Source of the DNA: Pseudorhodoferax sp. Leaf267
Lineage (GTDB): Bacteria > Pseudomonadota > Gammaproteobacteria > Burkholderiales > Burkholderiaceae_C
NCBI RefSeq assembly: GCF_001422405.1
Contig: NZ_LMMV01000001.1
Location: forward strand, 1,275-65,274
Reading direction: 5' to 3'
Length of the DNA stretch: 64,000 nt
Each line of letters starts with the position of its first letter. Positions within the stretch are counted from its first letter, which is position 1. Under the pieces are notes generated by a model that saw nothing but the letters and a program-made list of their open reading frames with translations, did not search any database and was not told the DNA's origin. Below, one piece after another: positions 18,931-28,468 of this stretch. Made by a program: the position numbers and the translations under genes.

Positions 18931-20057
18931 AGCCTGTTACCTGGAACCGCCGCCAGCTGGCGCTGCTGGGCCTGGCCGCCGCGCTGCTGACCGGCTGCGC
19001 CGGATCGGGCAAGCCCAAGCCGGCCGATCTCGGCCCCAATCCCGGCCTGCTGGGCGTACGGCAGGCCTGGAGCACCAAGATCGGCGAAGTCGCCTATCCG
19101 CTGGACGTGCAGGTCAGTGGCGGCCAGGTCGCGCTGGCCAGCAGCGACGGCACGGTGCTGGCGCTGGACGCGCGCAGCGGACGCGAGCTGTGGCGCGCAT
19201 CGGCCAAGGCCAAGCTGACAGCCGGCGTCGGTAGCGACGGCAAGACAGCCGCCGTGGCGACGCAGGGCAACGAGATCGTGGCCTTCGAGGCCGGGCGCGA
19301 GCTCTGGCGTCAGAAGCTCTCGGCCCAGGTCCTGACAGCGCCGTTCGTGGCCGGTGGCCGCGTCTTCGTGCTGGGGGCCGACCGCACAGTCACGGCGCTG
19401 GATGGCGCGAGCGGCCGCAGGCTGTGGACGCAGCAGCGCCCCGGCGAAGCGCTGGTGCTGCGCCAGCCCGGCGTGATCCTGGCTGTCGGCGACACGCTGG
19501 TCGTGGGCCTGTCCGGCCGGCTCGTGGGCCTCAATCCCCTGAACGGCACGATCCGCTGGGACGCGCCCGTCGCCACCCCTCGCGGCACCAACGACGTGGA
19601 GCGCCTGGTCGACCTGGTCGGGCGCGTGAGCCGCGTCGGCGACTCGGTCTGCACGCGCGCGTTCCAGGCTGGCCTGGGCTGTGTCGACGCGTCGCGCGGC
19701 ACGGTGGCCTGGACCAAGCCCTCGTCGGGCTACCAGGGCGTGCACGGCGACGACCGCTTTGTGTTCGGCCCCGAGAGCGACGGCAAGCTGGTGGCCTGGC
19801 GCCGCAGCGATGGCGAGCGTGCCTGGGTCTCCGAGCGCCTGCGTTATCGGCAGCTCACGGCGCCGCTGGCTCTGGGCCGCTCCGTGATCGTCGGCGACGA
19901 GAGCGGCATCGTGCATTTCGTGTCGCGCGAGGATGGCTCGCCGCTGACCCGTGTGACGACCGATGGCTCGGCCATCGTCGCCGCGCCCGTGGTGGCTGAC
20001 GACACGCTGGTCGTGGTGACGCGCAACGGCGGCGTGTTCGGCTTCGCGCCCGAGTGA
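18927..20057 (+). CDS. bamB: Outer-membrane assembly lipoprotein BamB
   Basis: A lipoprotein scaffold of the BAM complex, 376 residues. The signal peptide ends in LLTGC (Cys23). The remainder is an eight-bladed PQQ-type propeller; repeats such as [29 protein letters not shown] and [15 protein letters not shown] show the characteristic ALD/W spacing. It starts in the yfgM stop and is followed 11 bases later by der. BamD lies at 7991, so two BAM lipoproteins sit within 11 kb but in separate units. Confidence 0.93.
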   Translation: MKPVTWNRRQLALLGLAAALLTGCAGSGKPKPADLGPNPGLLGVRQAWSTKIGEVAYPLDVQVSGGQVALASSDGTVLALDARSGRELWRASAKAKLTAGVGSDGKTAAVATQGNEIVAFEAGRELWRQKLSAQVLTAPFVAGGRVFVLGADRTVTALDGASGRRLWTQQRPGEALVLRQPGVILAVGDTLVVGLSGRLVGLNPLNGTIRWDAPVATPRGTNDVERLVDLVGRVSRVGDSVCTRAFQAGLGCVDASRGTVAWTKPSSGYQGVHGDDRFVFGPESDGKLVAWRRSDGERAWVSERLRYRQLTAPLALGRSVIVGDESGIVHFVSREDGSPLTRVTTDGSAIVAAPVVADDTLVVVTRNGGVFGFAPE

Positions 20058-20067
20058 TCGCTCCCAG

Positions 20068-21411
20068 ATGAAACCTGTCATTGCCCTGGTCGGTCGCCCC
20101 AATGTGGGCAAGTCCACGCTCTTCAACCGGCTGACGCGATCGCGCGACGCCATCGTGGCCGACTTCGCCGGCCTCACGCGTGACCGCCACTACGGCAACG
20201 GCAAGCACGGCAAGCAGGAGTACATCGTCATCGACACCGGCGGCTTCGAGCCGACGGCCGAAAGCGGCATCTACAAGGAGATGGCCAAGCAGACGCGCCA
20301 GGCCGTCGCCGAGGCCGATGTCGTGGTGTTCGTGGTCGATGCCCGCGGTGGCGTGTCTGCGCAGGACCACGACATCGCCAATTACCTGCGCCGCCTGGGC
20401 AAGCCCTGCGTGCTGGCAGCCAACAAGGCCGAGGGCATGACCGAGGGCCACCAGACCAGCGATTTCTACGAGCTGGGCCTGGGCGAGGTGCACGCGGTCT
20501 CGGCCGCGCACGGCCAGGGCATGCGCACCCTGATCGAGCTGGCGCTGGCGCCGCTGCATCTGCCGGAAGAGCCAGAGGACGACGACGCCGTCGACCCCGG
20601 GGTGATCCGCCTGGCCGTGGCCGGCCGGCCCAATGTCGGCAAGTCCACGCTCATCAACACCTGGCTGGGCGAGGAGCGCCTGGTGGCATTCGACCTGCCG
20701 GGCACCACGCGCGACGCCATCTCCGTGCCGTTCGAGCGTCGCGGCCAGCGCTTTGAACTCATCGACACGGCCGGCCTGCGCCGCAAGGGCAAGGTGTTCG
20801 AGGCCATCGAGAAGTTCTCGGTGGTCAAGACGCTGCAGGCCATCGAAGGTGCCAACGTCGTGCTGCTGCTGCTGGACGCTACGCAGGGCGTGACGGACCA
20901 GGACGCGCACATCGCCGGCTATATCCTGGAGAGCGGCCGCGCCGTGGTGATCGCCATCAACAAATGGGATGCCGTGGACAGCTACCAGCGCGAGCTGGTG
21001 CAACGCTCCATCGAGACGCGGCTGCCTTTCCTGAAGTTCGCCTCGTTGCACTTCATCTCGGCCCAGAAGCGTCAGGGCCTGGGCCCGGTCTGGGGTTCGA
21101 TCGCGCAGGCACACAAGGCCGCCATGTGCAAGATGTCCACGCCGGTGCTCACGCGCCTGCTGCTGGAGGCCGTGCAGTTCCAGAGCCCGGAGCGCGGCGG
21201 CATGTTCCGGCCCAAGCTACGGTACGCCCACCAGGGCGGCATGAACCCGCCCATCATCGTGATCCACGGCAATTCGCTGGAGAACGTGAGCGAGACCTAC
21301 AAGCGCTTCCTGGAAGGCCGCTTCCGCAAGGAGTTCGACCTCACCGGGACACCGCTGCGCATCCAGATGAAGAGTTCGGACAACCCATTCGCTGCGAAGA
21401 AGGAGCGCTGA
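20068..21411 (+). CDS. der: Ribosome-assembly GTPase Der (EngA)
   Basis: A double GTPase for 50S subunit maturation, 447 residues. The first G domain begins with [15 protein letters not shown] (residue 7), with DTGGFE and ANKAEG later. The second begins with [15 protein letters not shown] (near 187), with [11 protein letters not shown] and INKWD. The C-terminal KH-like domain includes [11 protein letters not shown] and [19 protein letters not shown]. It closes the ndk-to-der run; the next gene is on the other strand 15 bp away. Confidence 0.97.
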   Translation: MKPVIALVGRPNVGKSTLFNRLTRSRDAIVADFAGLTRDRHYGNGKHGKQEYIVIDTGGFEPTAESGIYKEMAKQTRQAVAEADVVVFVVDARGGVSAQDHDIANYLRRLGKPCVLAANKAEGMTEGHQTSDFYELGLGEVHAVSAAHGQGMRTLIELALAPLHLPEEPEDDDAVDPGVIRLAVAGRPNVGKSTLINTWLGEERLVAFDLPGTTRDAISVPFERRGQRFELIDTAGLRRKGKVFEAIEKFSVVKTLQAIEGANVVLLLLDATQGVTDQDAHIAGYILESGRAVVIAINKWDAVDSYQRELVQRSIETRLPFLKFASLHFISAQKRQGLGPVWGSIAQAHKAAMCKMSTPVLTRLLLEAVQFQSPERGGMFRPKLRYAHQGGMNPPIIVIHGNSLENVSETYKRFLEGRFRKEFDLTGTPLRIQMKSSDNPFAAKKER

Positions 21412-21426
21412 GCTCCTTCGCGCAGT

Positions 21427-22221
21427 TCACGACAGCAGGAGCTTGTCGTCGTCCAGCTTCTCGCCGCGCGTCTGCGCGAACATGCGCAGCAGGTCGGGCA
21501 CGTCCAGCCCGCGGCGTTGATCGCCCGCCACGTCCAGGATCACCTGGCCCTCGTGCAGCATGACGGTGCGCTGGCCGTAGTCCAGCGCCTGGCGCATGCT
21601 GTGCGTGACCATCATGGCAGTGAGCCGGTTCTCTTCGACGATGCGTGCTGTCAGTTCCAGCACGAAGGCCGCGGTCTTCGGGTCCAGCGCTGCCGTGTGC
21701 TCGTCCAGCAGCAGGATGCGCGACGGCTGCAGCGAGGCCATCAGCAGGCTCACGGCCTGGCGCTGGCCACCGGATAGCAGGCCGATCCGGTCGGCCAGCC
21801 GGTTCTCCAGGCCCAGCTTCAGGATGGCCAGCTTCTCGCGGAACAGTTCGCGCAGCCCTCGATTCAATGACAGACCGAAGCCGCGCTTGCCGCCGCGCCT
21901 GTGCGCCAGCGCCATGTTTTCTTCGATGGTGAGCGCCTCGCAGGTGCCAGCCATCGGATCCTGGAACACACGCGCCACCATGCCGGCGCGCTGCCAGGCC
22001 GGCAGCCGCGTGACGTCCTGGCCGTCGATGTCGATGCGGCCGGTGTCGACCAGCAGGTCGCCACTCACCGCATTCAGAAAGGTCGATTTGCCGGCCCCGT
22101 TGGAGCCGATCACGGTCACGAACTGGCCCGAGGGGATCGCCAGGCTCAGCCCGCGCAGCACGTGGTTCTGGATTGGCGTGCCCGGGTTGAAGGTGATCTG
22201 CAATTGTTCGGCGCGCAGCAT
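21427..22221 (-). CDS. ABC transporter ATP-binding protein (TrpXYZ-like system)
   Basis: The ATPase of an uptake system, 264 residues. Walker A is VIGSNGAGKSTFLNAV, signature LLSGGQRQAVSLLMASL, Walker B RILLLDEHTAALD and the switch His in MMVTHSM. The EHTAALDPKT variant in place of EPTSGLD is typical of the subfamily paired with DUF534-type binding proteins. I chose the ATG at 22221, which overlaps the permease stop. With the permease and binding protein it forms an intact three-gene operon on the minus strand. Related systems carry tryptophan or other small molecules; the substrate here is unknown. Confidence 0.9.
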   Translation of the reverse strand: MLRAEQLQITFNPGTPIQNHVLRGLSLAIPSGQFVTVIGSNGAGKSTFLNAVSGDLLVDTGRIDIDGQDVTRLPAWQRAGMVARVFQDPMAGTCEALTIEENMALAHRRGGKRGFGLSLNRGLRELFREKLAILKLGLENRLADRIGLLSGGQRQAVSLLMASLQPSRILLLDEHTAALDPKTAAFVLELTARIVEENRLTAMMVTHSMRQALDYGQRTVMLHEGQVILDVAGDQRRGLDVPDLLRMFAQTRGEKLDDDKLLLS

Positions 22222-23129
22222 CACTTGGCTCCCTTGGCATTGCCCGGCATCCAGCCTGCCAGCTTGCGCTTGTAGACCGGCACCATCAGCGCCAGCGCCA
22301 CCAGCACGGCCGTGACCAAGTTCAGGTCCTGCGCCTGCAGGCCCATGAACTCGGTGTTCAGCGCCAGCGCGATGAAGAAGCGATACAGCACAGCGCCCAG
22401 GATGCAGGCCAGCGTGGTGACCACCAGGCTGCGCGAAGGCATCAGCGTCTCGCCGATGATCACCGCCGCCAGGCCGATCACGATGGTGCCGATGCCCATG
22501 GAGATGTCGGCCGCACCCTGCGTTTGCGCAAACAGGGCGCCGGCGAGCGCCACCAGCGCATTCGACAGTGCCAGGCCCAGCACGGTGTGGCGGTCTGTCG
22601 AGATACCTTGCGCGCGCGCCATCCGGGCGTTGCTGCCCGTGGCGCGCATGGCCAGGCCAGCCTCGGAGGCGAAGAACCAGTCCACGAGCAACTTGGCCAC
22701 CACCACGATGACGAGCAGCAGCGCCGGCTTGGCCCAGTATTCGGGAAGGTCGCCGATTGGCACCAGGCTGAACACCGTGGGTTCGCTGATCAGCGCCACA
22801 TTGGGCTTGCCCATCACGCGCAGGTTGACCGAGTACAGCGCAATCATGACCAGGATGCTGGCCAAGAGCTGCATGATCTTGAGCCGCACGTTGAGCCAGG
22901 CCGTGATCCAGCCGGATGCGGCGCCGGCCACGCACGCGAGGGCGGTGGCCGCGAACGGGTTCCAGCCGGCCACGATCAGCGCGGCGGCCACGGCCGCGCC
23001 GAGCGGGAAGCTGCCGTCCACCGTCAGGTCGGGGAAGTTGATGATGCGAAACGAGATGAAGACGCCGAGGGCGACCAGCCCGAAAATCAGGCCGATCTCG
23101 ATCGCACCCAGCGAGGCGATGAGCGACAT
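22221..23129 (-). CDS. ABC transporter permease (TrpXYZ-like system)
   Basis: A 302-residue inner-membrane permease of the branched-chain/ribose-like class (BPD_transp_2 fold) with about eight to nine hydrophobic segments. FRIINFPDLTVDGSFPLGAA is the hallmark N-terminal loop of permeases that pair with DUF534-type binding proteins. The loop RATGSNARMARAQGISTDRH near residue 180 should contact the ATPase. Its stop overlaps the ATPase start, and it starts 10 bp after the binding-protein gene. Confidence 0.9.
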   Translation of the reverse strand: MSLIASLGAIEIGLIFGLVALGVFISFRIINFPDLTVDGSFPLGAAVAAALIVAGWNPFAATALACVAGAASGWITAWLNVRLKIMQLLASILVMIALYSVNLRVMGKPNVALISEPTVFSLVPIGDLPEYWAKPALLLVIVVVAKLLVDWFFASEAGLAMRATGSNARMARAQGISTDRHTVLGLALSNALVALAGALFAQTQGAADISMGIGTIVIGLAAVIIGETLMPSRSLVVTTLACILGAVLYRFFIALALNTEFMGLQAQDLNLVTAVLVALALMVPVYKRKLAGWMPGNAKGAK

Positions 23130-23139
23130 GGCAGTGCGC

Positions 23140-24117
23140 TCACTTCGCGCCGACGACCTTGGCGCTCTTGAGCAGTTCGTCCGGCAGGTTCACACCCTGC
23201 AGCTTGGCCGCGGCGGGGTTGACGAACAGCTCGAAGTTGTTGCTCGTCTGCGAGGCGATCGTGCCGGGGGCCTCTCCCTTGAGCACGCGCACCACGATCT
23301 TGCCGGTCTGGCGGCCGATGTCGTAGTAGTTCAGGCCCAGCGCGGCCACGGCGCCGCGTTCCACTGTGGCCGTGTCGGCCGCGATGACGGGGATCTTGGC
23401 CTGCTGCGCGACCTTGACGATGCCTTCGAAGGCCGAGACCACGTTGTTGTCGGTCGGCGTGTACATCGCATCGGCCTTGCCGATCAGGCTTTGCGCGGCG
23501 GTCGGCACGTCCACCGTGCGTGCGGCGGCAGCTTCGACGATGGTGACGCCAGCGGGGCCTGCAGCCTTCTTGAGGGCGGCCACGATGGCCACCGAGTTGG
23601 CCTCGCCCGGGCTGTAGATCACACCCACGCGCTTGGCGTTCGGCACGATCTTCTTGATCAGATCCAGGTGCTTGTCCAGTGGCGAGAGGTCGGACACACC
23701 GGTCACGTTGGTGCCCGAGGGTCCCCAGTCCTTCACCAGCTTTGCCGCGACAGGGTCGGTCACGGCGGAGTAGATCACCGGGATCTGCCTGGTGGCAGCG
23801 ACCGCCGACTGCGCTGACGGTGTGGCAATGGCCACGATCGCGCTGGGTCGGTCGCCTGCGTACTTGCGCGCGATCTGGGCCGCCGTGCCGACGTTGCCCT
23901 GCGCGCTTTGGTAGCTGAATTTGAAGTTCCGGCCGTCCTCGAAACCGGCGGCTTTCAGTTCGTCGCGCACACCATCGCGCACGGCGTCCAGCGCCGGGTG
24001 TTCGACGATGGCCGTGACGGCAACGGATGGCGCATCGGCTGCGAGGGCAGGCATGGTGAGGGTGCCCAGTGCCAGTGCGAGTGCAGCTGCGGAGCGGCTC
24101 AGAAATGGATGGTGCAT
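23140..24117 (-). CDS. ABC transporter substrate-binding protein (DUF534/TrpX-like)
   Basis: A 325-residue periplasmic binding protein. The signal peptide is residues 1-27 (cleavage after ALA), then VAVTAIVEHPALDAVRDGVR, the standard opening of the DUF534 (PF04392) family, and YSAVTDPVAAKLV and ADAMYTPTDNNVVSAFE later. Relatives include the tryptophan-binding TrpX of streptococci, but substrates vary. It is the first gene of the operon. The 268-bp region to hfq (24118-24385) holds the divergent promoters, though I cannot name boxes with confidence. Confidence 0.9.
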   Translation of the reverse strand: MHHPFLSRSAAALALALGTLTMPALAADAPSVAVTAIVEHPALDAVRDGVRDELKAAGFEDGRNFKFSYQSAQGNVGTAAQIARKYAGDRPSAIVAIATPSAQSAVAATRQIPVIYSAVTDPVAAKLVKDWGPSGTNVTGVSDLSPLDKHLDLIKKIVPNAKRVGVIYSPGEANSVAIVAALKKAAGPAGVTIVEAAAARTVDVPTAAQSLIGKADAMYTPTDNNVVSAFEGIVKVAQQAKIPVIAADTATVERGAVAALGLNYYDIGRQTGKIVVRVLKGEAPGTIASQTSNNFELFVNPAAAKLQGVNLPDELLKSAKVVGAK

Positions 24118-24385
24118 GGGGATCTTGGGTGTGCTTCGTATGCGGTTTGCGCAGTCGCATTTTGGGTCTGATTCTTGTGTGCACGACGCCGTGTAAGGTC
24201 GCAGCGCGCGCGAAGTCTAGCCCGAACATCCCCGCTTTGGTGCATCGATGCGGGCCGTGCATGCGCCGCGCGCGCCAGTCCCATCACGTCGCATAAGGAC
24301 ATCAGTGTTTTCACCGAGTGGCGCGAAATCCCTGTGGTATGGTTCCCCGCTTCCCAATAACAACTGTCACAACACGGAGGATATC

Positions 24386-24640
24386 GTGAGCAATAAAGGC
24401 CAACTTTTGCAGGATCCGTTCCTGAACACCTTGCGTCGCGAGCACGTGCCTGTGTCGATCTATCTCGTCAACGGCATCAAGCTGCAGGGTCAGATCGAGT
24501 CCTTCGATCAGTACGTCGTGCTGCTGCGCAATACGGTGACGCAGATGGTCTACAAGCACGCCATTTCGACCATCGTCCCTGGGCGTGCCGTCAACTTTCA
24601 GGCGGCACAGGACGACAACGCTGCCGACGCGGCTTCCTGA
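24386..24640 (+). CDS. hfq: RNA chaperone Hfq
   Basis: The Sm-like hexameric chaperone that pairs small RNAs with mRNAs. 84 residues, GTG start at 24386 with a strong CGGAGG six bases upstream. The N-terminal [20 protein letters not shown] carries the proximal-face Gln and Asp; [20 protein letters not shown] is Sm1 and the [10 protein letters not shown] segment is Sm2 with the RNA-binding YKH. The tail is short and acidic ([12 protein letters not shown]). It leads hfq-hflX-hflK-hflC as in most proteobacteria. Confidence 0.97.
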   Translation: MSNKGQLLQDPFLNTLRREHVPVSIYLVNGIKLQGQIESFDQYVVLLRNTVTQMVYKHAISTIVPGRAVNFQAAQDDNAADAAS

Positions 24641-24709
24641 GCAAACGGCGCAGGCCCAGGCCGGCGTCTGCATGCCTTGTGAAAGGCGTGCCACCTTTCC
24701 TTCAATCGA

Positions 24710-25900
24710 TTGACTGACACATCTCCTGTGGATCGTGCGACGGCCTCGGCCATTCTGGTCGGGGTCGATTTCGGCTTGCCTCATTTCGACCAGGAGTTGG
24801 AGGAGCTGGGTCTGTTGGCCCAGACCGCCGGCCTGGTGCCTGTGGCGCGCATCACTTGCAAACGCAAGGCGCCCGACGCTGCTCTCTTCATCGGCACTGG
24901 CAAGGCCGAGGAGATCAAGCTGCTGGCCCAAATGCATGGTGCCAGCGAAGTGCTGTTCGACCAGTCGCTAAGCCCCGCGCAGCAGCGCAACCTTGAGCGG
25001 GTGCTGGAGCTGCCGGTCAACGACCGGACCATGCTGATCCTGACCATCTTTTCGCAGCGTGCGCGCAGCCATGAAGGCAAGCTGCAGGTGGAGCTGGCGC
25101 GCCTGCAGTACCTCAGCACGCGCCTGGTGCGGCGCTGGTCGCATCTGGAGCGCCAGCGTGGCGGCATCGGCACGCGCGGCGGCCCGGGCGAGCGACAGAT
25201 CGAACTGGACCGGCGCATGATCGGCGAGTCCATCAAGCGCACGCGTGAGCGGCTGTCCAAGGTCGTGCGCCAGCGCGGCACGCAACGTCGCCAGCGCGAG
25301 CGCCGCGATGCGTTCACGATCTCTCTTGTGGGCTACACCAACGCGGGAAAGTCCAGCCTGTTCAATGCACTCGTGAAGGCGCGGGCCTATGCGGCGGACC
25401 AATTGTTCGCGACGCTGGACACGACGACACGCCAGCTGTACCTGGGCGAAGCCGGGCGTTCGGTCTCGCTGTCCGACACCGTGGGTTTTATCCGTGACCT
25501 GCCGCACGGCCTGGTCGATGCGTTTCGCGCCACGTTGCAGGAGGCTGCCGACGCCGACCTGCTGCTACACGTGGTCGATGCGTCCAATCCGCACCATCCA
25601 GAGCAGATGGAGGAGGTTCGCCGCGTGCTGGCCGACATCGGCGCCGACACCGTGCCCATGCTCCTGGTCTTCAACAAGCTCGATGCCCTCGACGAAGCGC
25701 AGCGGCCCTTGCAACTGACGGACAGCATGGTCGTGGACGGCACGACGCTGGACCGTGTGTTCCTGAGCGCGCAAACGGGCGAAGGCATGGCGCAACTGCG
25801 GGCCGAACTAGGACGCCGCGCCCAGCAACTGGACCATGTCGGGCTCGATTCCCCTGGGTATCATGAGGCCGATCCACGATTCGGCACAATCACCCGTTGA
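24710..25900 (+). CDS. hflX: Ribosome-splitting GTPase HflX
   Basis: A GTPase that splits stalled or heat-damaged 70S ribosomes. Of 396 residues, the N-terminal domain includes ALFIGTGKAEEIKLL and a helical linker ending in ERQRGGIGTRGGPGERQIEL. The G domain has GYTNAGKSSLFNAL near residue 206, LSDTVGFIRDLPHGLV and LVFNKLDAL. The start is probably the TTG at 24710; a GTG at 24728 is the alternative, and neither has a clear ribosome site. The distance to hfq is 69 bp. Confidence 0.93.
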   Translation: MTDTSPVDRATASAILVGVDFGLPHFDQELEELGLLAQTAGLVPVARITCKRKAPDAALFIGTGKAEEIKLLAQMHGASEVLFDQSLSPAQQRNLERVLELPVNDRTMLILTIFSQRARSHEGKLQVELARLQYLSTRLVRRWSHLERQRGGIGTRGGPGERQIELDRRMIGESIKRTRERLSKVVRQRGTQRRQRERRDAFTISLVGYTNAGKSSLFNALVKARAYAADQLFATLDTTTRQLYLGEAGRSVSLSDTVGFIRDLPHGLVDAFRATLQEAADADLLLHVVDASNPHHPEQMEEVRRVLADIGADTVPMLLVFNKLDALDEAQRPLQLTDSMVVDGTTLDRVFLSAQTGEGMAQLRAELGRRAQQLDHVGLDSPGYHEADPRFGTITR

Positions 25901-25919
25901 CTACAAGAGACCAGAGCGA

Positions 25920-27299
25920 ATGAACCTTTCTTCTCGGCCGTCGGGTTGGGCTGGCCTGCCTGGCCGCATCCGCGGCATGTTCAATCTGAACGATCCCCGA
26001 TGGGGCCGTGGAGACGACAAGGCGACGGATTCGGACGAAAAGCCCGAAGTACGGCGGCCCGATGGCGAGCAGCGTCCCTATGAGCCTCCGCGCAGTGCAC
26101 CAAACCGCGGCGGCAACCAGGGGCCTCCCGATCTGGACGAACTCTGGCGTGACTTCAACCGCAAGCTCGGTGGCCTGTTTGGCGGTGGTGGCAATGGTGG
26201 CCGCAACGGCGGTGGCCGGGGCACGGGCGGTGGAGGTTTCCAGCCCGACATGAAGAGCGCCGGCATCGGCGTCGGCCTGCTGTCTGCTGTTGCGGTGCTG
26301 ATCTGGCTCGGCACCGGGTTTTTCATCGTGCAGGAAGGCCAGCAGGCCGTGATCACGCAGTTCGGCAAGTACAAGTCGACTGTTGGAGCCGGCTTCAACT
26401 GGCGCCTGCCGTACCCGATCCAGCGCCATGAACTGGTCTTCGTGACGCAGATCCGCTCTATCGACATCGGCCGTGAATCCATCATCAAGGCCACGGGCCT
26501 GCGTGAGTCTGCGATGCTGACCGAGGACGAGAACATCGTCGAGATCAAATTCGCCGTGCAGTACCGCTTGAATGATGCGCGTGCCTTCCTGTTCGAAAGC
26601 AAGGACCCGACGATCGCCGTGGTGCAGGCGGCGGAGACTGCAGTGCGCGAGGTGGTCGGCAAGATGCGCATGGACTCGGCACTTGCCGAGGAGCGCGACC
26701 AGATCGCCCCGCGTGTGCGTGGCCTGATGCAGACCATCCTGGACCGCTACAAGGTCGGCATTGAAGTCGTCGGCGTGAACCTGCAGCAAAGTGGCGTGCG
26801 GCCACCTGAGCAGGTGCAGGCCGCGTTCGACGATGTGCTGAAGGCGGGCCAGGAGCGCGAGCGCGCCAAGAACGAAGCCCAGGCCTATGCGAACGACGTG
26901 ATCCCGCGGGCAACCGGTTCCGCTTCGCGGCTCAAGGAAGAGTCCGAGGCCTACAAGGCTCGCATCGTGGCGCAGGCCGACGGTGACGCGCAGCGCTTTC
27001 GCTCTGTCCTGGCTGAGTACCAGAAGGCACCCCAGGTCACGCGTGACCGGATGTACGTGGACAGCATGCAGCAGATCTACTCCAGCGTGACCAAGATCCT
27101 GGTGGATTCCCGTCAGGGGTCCAACCTGCTGTACCTGCCGCTGGACAAGCTCATGCAGATGACGGCCCAATCCGGCGCGGCCGACGCTGCGCTGCCCGGC
27201 AATGCCACCGTGGTGCCGCCGACGCCGTTGCCTTCCCCCGCCGTGAGTGGTGATCTGCGCGCCCGCGATGGCCGCACGCGTGAACGCGATCTGCGCTAG
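25920..27299 (+). CDS. hflK: FtsH-protease modulator HflK
   Basis: A membrane SPFH-domain protein that with HflC cages FtsH. 459 residues: a Gly- and Pro-rich cytoplasmic N-terminus (FGGGGNGGRNGGGRG near 95), one membrane span at about 117-138 and the SPFH domain from VQEGQQAVITQFGKY. A coiled region (ERERAKNEAQAYANDVIPRA) and a short Pro-rich tail follow. The ATG at 25920 is used; MFNLNDPRWGRG at 25980 is an alternative. hflC starts 11 bp later. Confidence 0.94.
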   Translation: MNLSSRPSGWAGLPGRIRGMFNLNDPRWGRGDDKATDSDEKPEVRRPDGEQRPYEPPRSAPNRGGNQGPPDLDELWRDFNRKLGGLFGGGGNGGRNGGGRGTGGGGFQPDMKSAGIGVGLLSAVAVLIWLGTGFFIVQEGQQAVITQFGKYKSTVGAGFNWRLPYPIQRHELVFVTQIRSIDIGRESIIKATGLRESAMLTEDENIVEIKFAVQYRLNDARAFLFESKDPTIAVVQAAETAVREVVGKMRMDSALAEERDQIAPRVRGLMQTILDRYKVGIEVVGVNLQQSGVRPPEQVQAAFDDVLKAGQERERAKNEAQAYANDVIPRATGSASRLKEESEAYKARIVAQADGDAQRFRSVLAEYQKAPQVTRDRMYVDSMQQIYSSVTKILVDSRQGSNLLYLPLDKLMQMTAQSGAADAALPGNATVVPPTPLPSPAVSGDLRARDGRTRERDLR

Positions 27300-27310
27300 G
27301 AGCAAGAGAA

Positions 27311-28207
27311 GTGAATAGAGTTGGTTTTATCGCATCCTCGCTGCTCGTATTGCTGGCGCTGTTGAGCTCCACGTTGTTCGTGGTCGACCAGCGCCAGTTC
27401 GGCGTGGTCTACGCCTTGGGGCAGATCAAGGAAGTCATCACCGAGCCGGGCCTGAATTTCAAGCTGCCGCCCCCGTTCCAGAACGTGCGCTACATCGACA
27501 AGCGTTTGCTCACGCTGGACAGCACCGATCCCGAACCCATGCTGACGGCTGAAAAGCAGCGCGTGGTGATCGATTGGTACATCCGTTGGCGCATCACCGA
27601 CCCGTCGGAGTACATCCGCAACGTGGGCCTGGACGAAAGCGCCGGTGCCAACCAGTTGAACCGTGTGGCGCGCAATGCGTTCCAGGAGGAAATCAATCGC
27701 CGCACCGTCCGCGACCTGCTGTCGTCGCGTCGCGAGGAGCTGATGGCCGACGTCAAGCGCGAGGTGTTGGAGGCCGTGCGCGGCAGCCGGCCTTGGGGCG
27801 TGGACGTGATCGACGTGCGCATCACGCGTGTTGACTATGTGGAGTCCATCACCGAGTCGGTCTACCGCCGCATGGAGGCCGAGCGCAAGCGCGTCGCCAA
27901 CGAGCTGCGTTCAACTGGTTTCGCTGAGGGCGAGAAGATCCGTGCAGATGCCGACCGTCAGCGCGAAGTGGTGATCGCCAACGCTTACCGCGATGCGCAG
28001 AAGATCAAGGGCGAGGGTGATGCGCAGGCGGCTTCGCTGTACGCAGAAGCCTTCGGCCGTGACCCGCAGTTCGCGCAGTTCTACCGCAGCCTGGAAGCGT
28101 ACAAGGGCAGCTTCAACAAGAAGGGCGACCTGATGGTGGTCGATCCTTCTTCGGAGTTCTTCCGCGCCATGCGTGGCACTCCGGGCGCGGCACCTGCATC
28201 GCGCTGA
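27311..28207 (+). CDS. hflC: FtsH-protease modulator HflC
   Basis: The SPFH partner of HflK, 298 residues. An N-terminal anchor (about 5-25, VGFIASSLLVLLALLSSTLF) is followed by VVDQRQFGVVYALGQIKEVI and the conserved KLPPPFQNVRYIDKR. GTG start at 27311 with AGGAG upstream. The coiled-coil EGEKIRADADRQREVVIANA lies near residue 210. It continues the hflX-hflK run; a DUF2065 gene begins six bases later. Confidence 0.95.
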   Translation: MNRVGFIASSLLVLLALLSSTLFVVDQRQFGVVYALGQIKEVITEPGLNFKLPPPFQNVRYIDKRLLTLDSTDPEPMLTAEKQRVVIDWYIRWRITDPSEYIRNVGLDESAGANQLNRVARNAFQEEINRRTVRDLLSSRREELMADVKREVLEAVRGSRPWGVDVIDVRITRVDYVESITESVYRRMEAERKRVANELRSTGFAEGEKIRADADRQREVVIANAYRDAQKIKGEGDAQAASLYAEAFGRDPQFAQFYRSLEAYKGSFNKKGDLMVVDPSSEFFRAMRGTPGAAPASR

Positions 28208-28213
28208 GGCGCG

Positions 28214-28396
28214 ATGGACACCTTGTGGGCCGCGCTGGCCCTGGTGCTCGTGATCGAGGGCTTGCTGCCTTTTGTATCGCCCGCAGGCTGGCGTCGCATG
28301 TTCCTGCAGATCCTGCAGCTCAGCGACGGCCAGATCCGATTCTTCGGCCTATGCAGCGTGCTGCTCGGCCTCGGGCTGCTCTGGCTGTTCTCGTGA
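28214..28396 (+). CDS. DUF2065 small membrane protein
   Basis: A 60-residue protein with two hydrophobic segments (LWAALALVLVIEGLLPFV and FFGLCSVLLGLGLLWLF) around a short basic loop, PAGWRRMFLQILQLSDGQIR. This is the DUF2065 (YjeT) pattern. It lies directly after hflC, where the family normally sits. Function unknown; a link to HflKC is suggested only by conserved position. Confidence 0.88.
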   Translation: MDTLWAALALVLVIEGLLPFVSPAGWRRMFLQILQLSDGQIRFFGLCSVLLGLGLLWLFS

Positions 28397-28468
28397 TGCT
28401 CACTGTCACGCGGCCGACACCGCATGACAGGCCGGTAGAATCCCTTTTTTAACAGCGCCCGCATTTCC

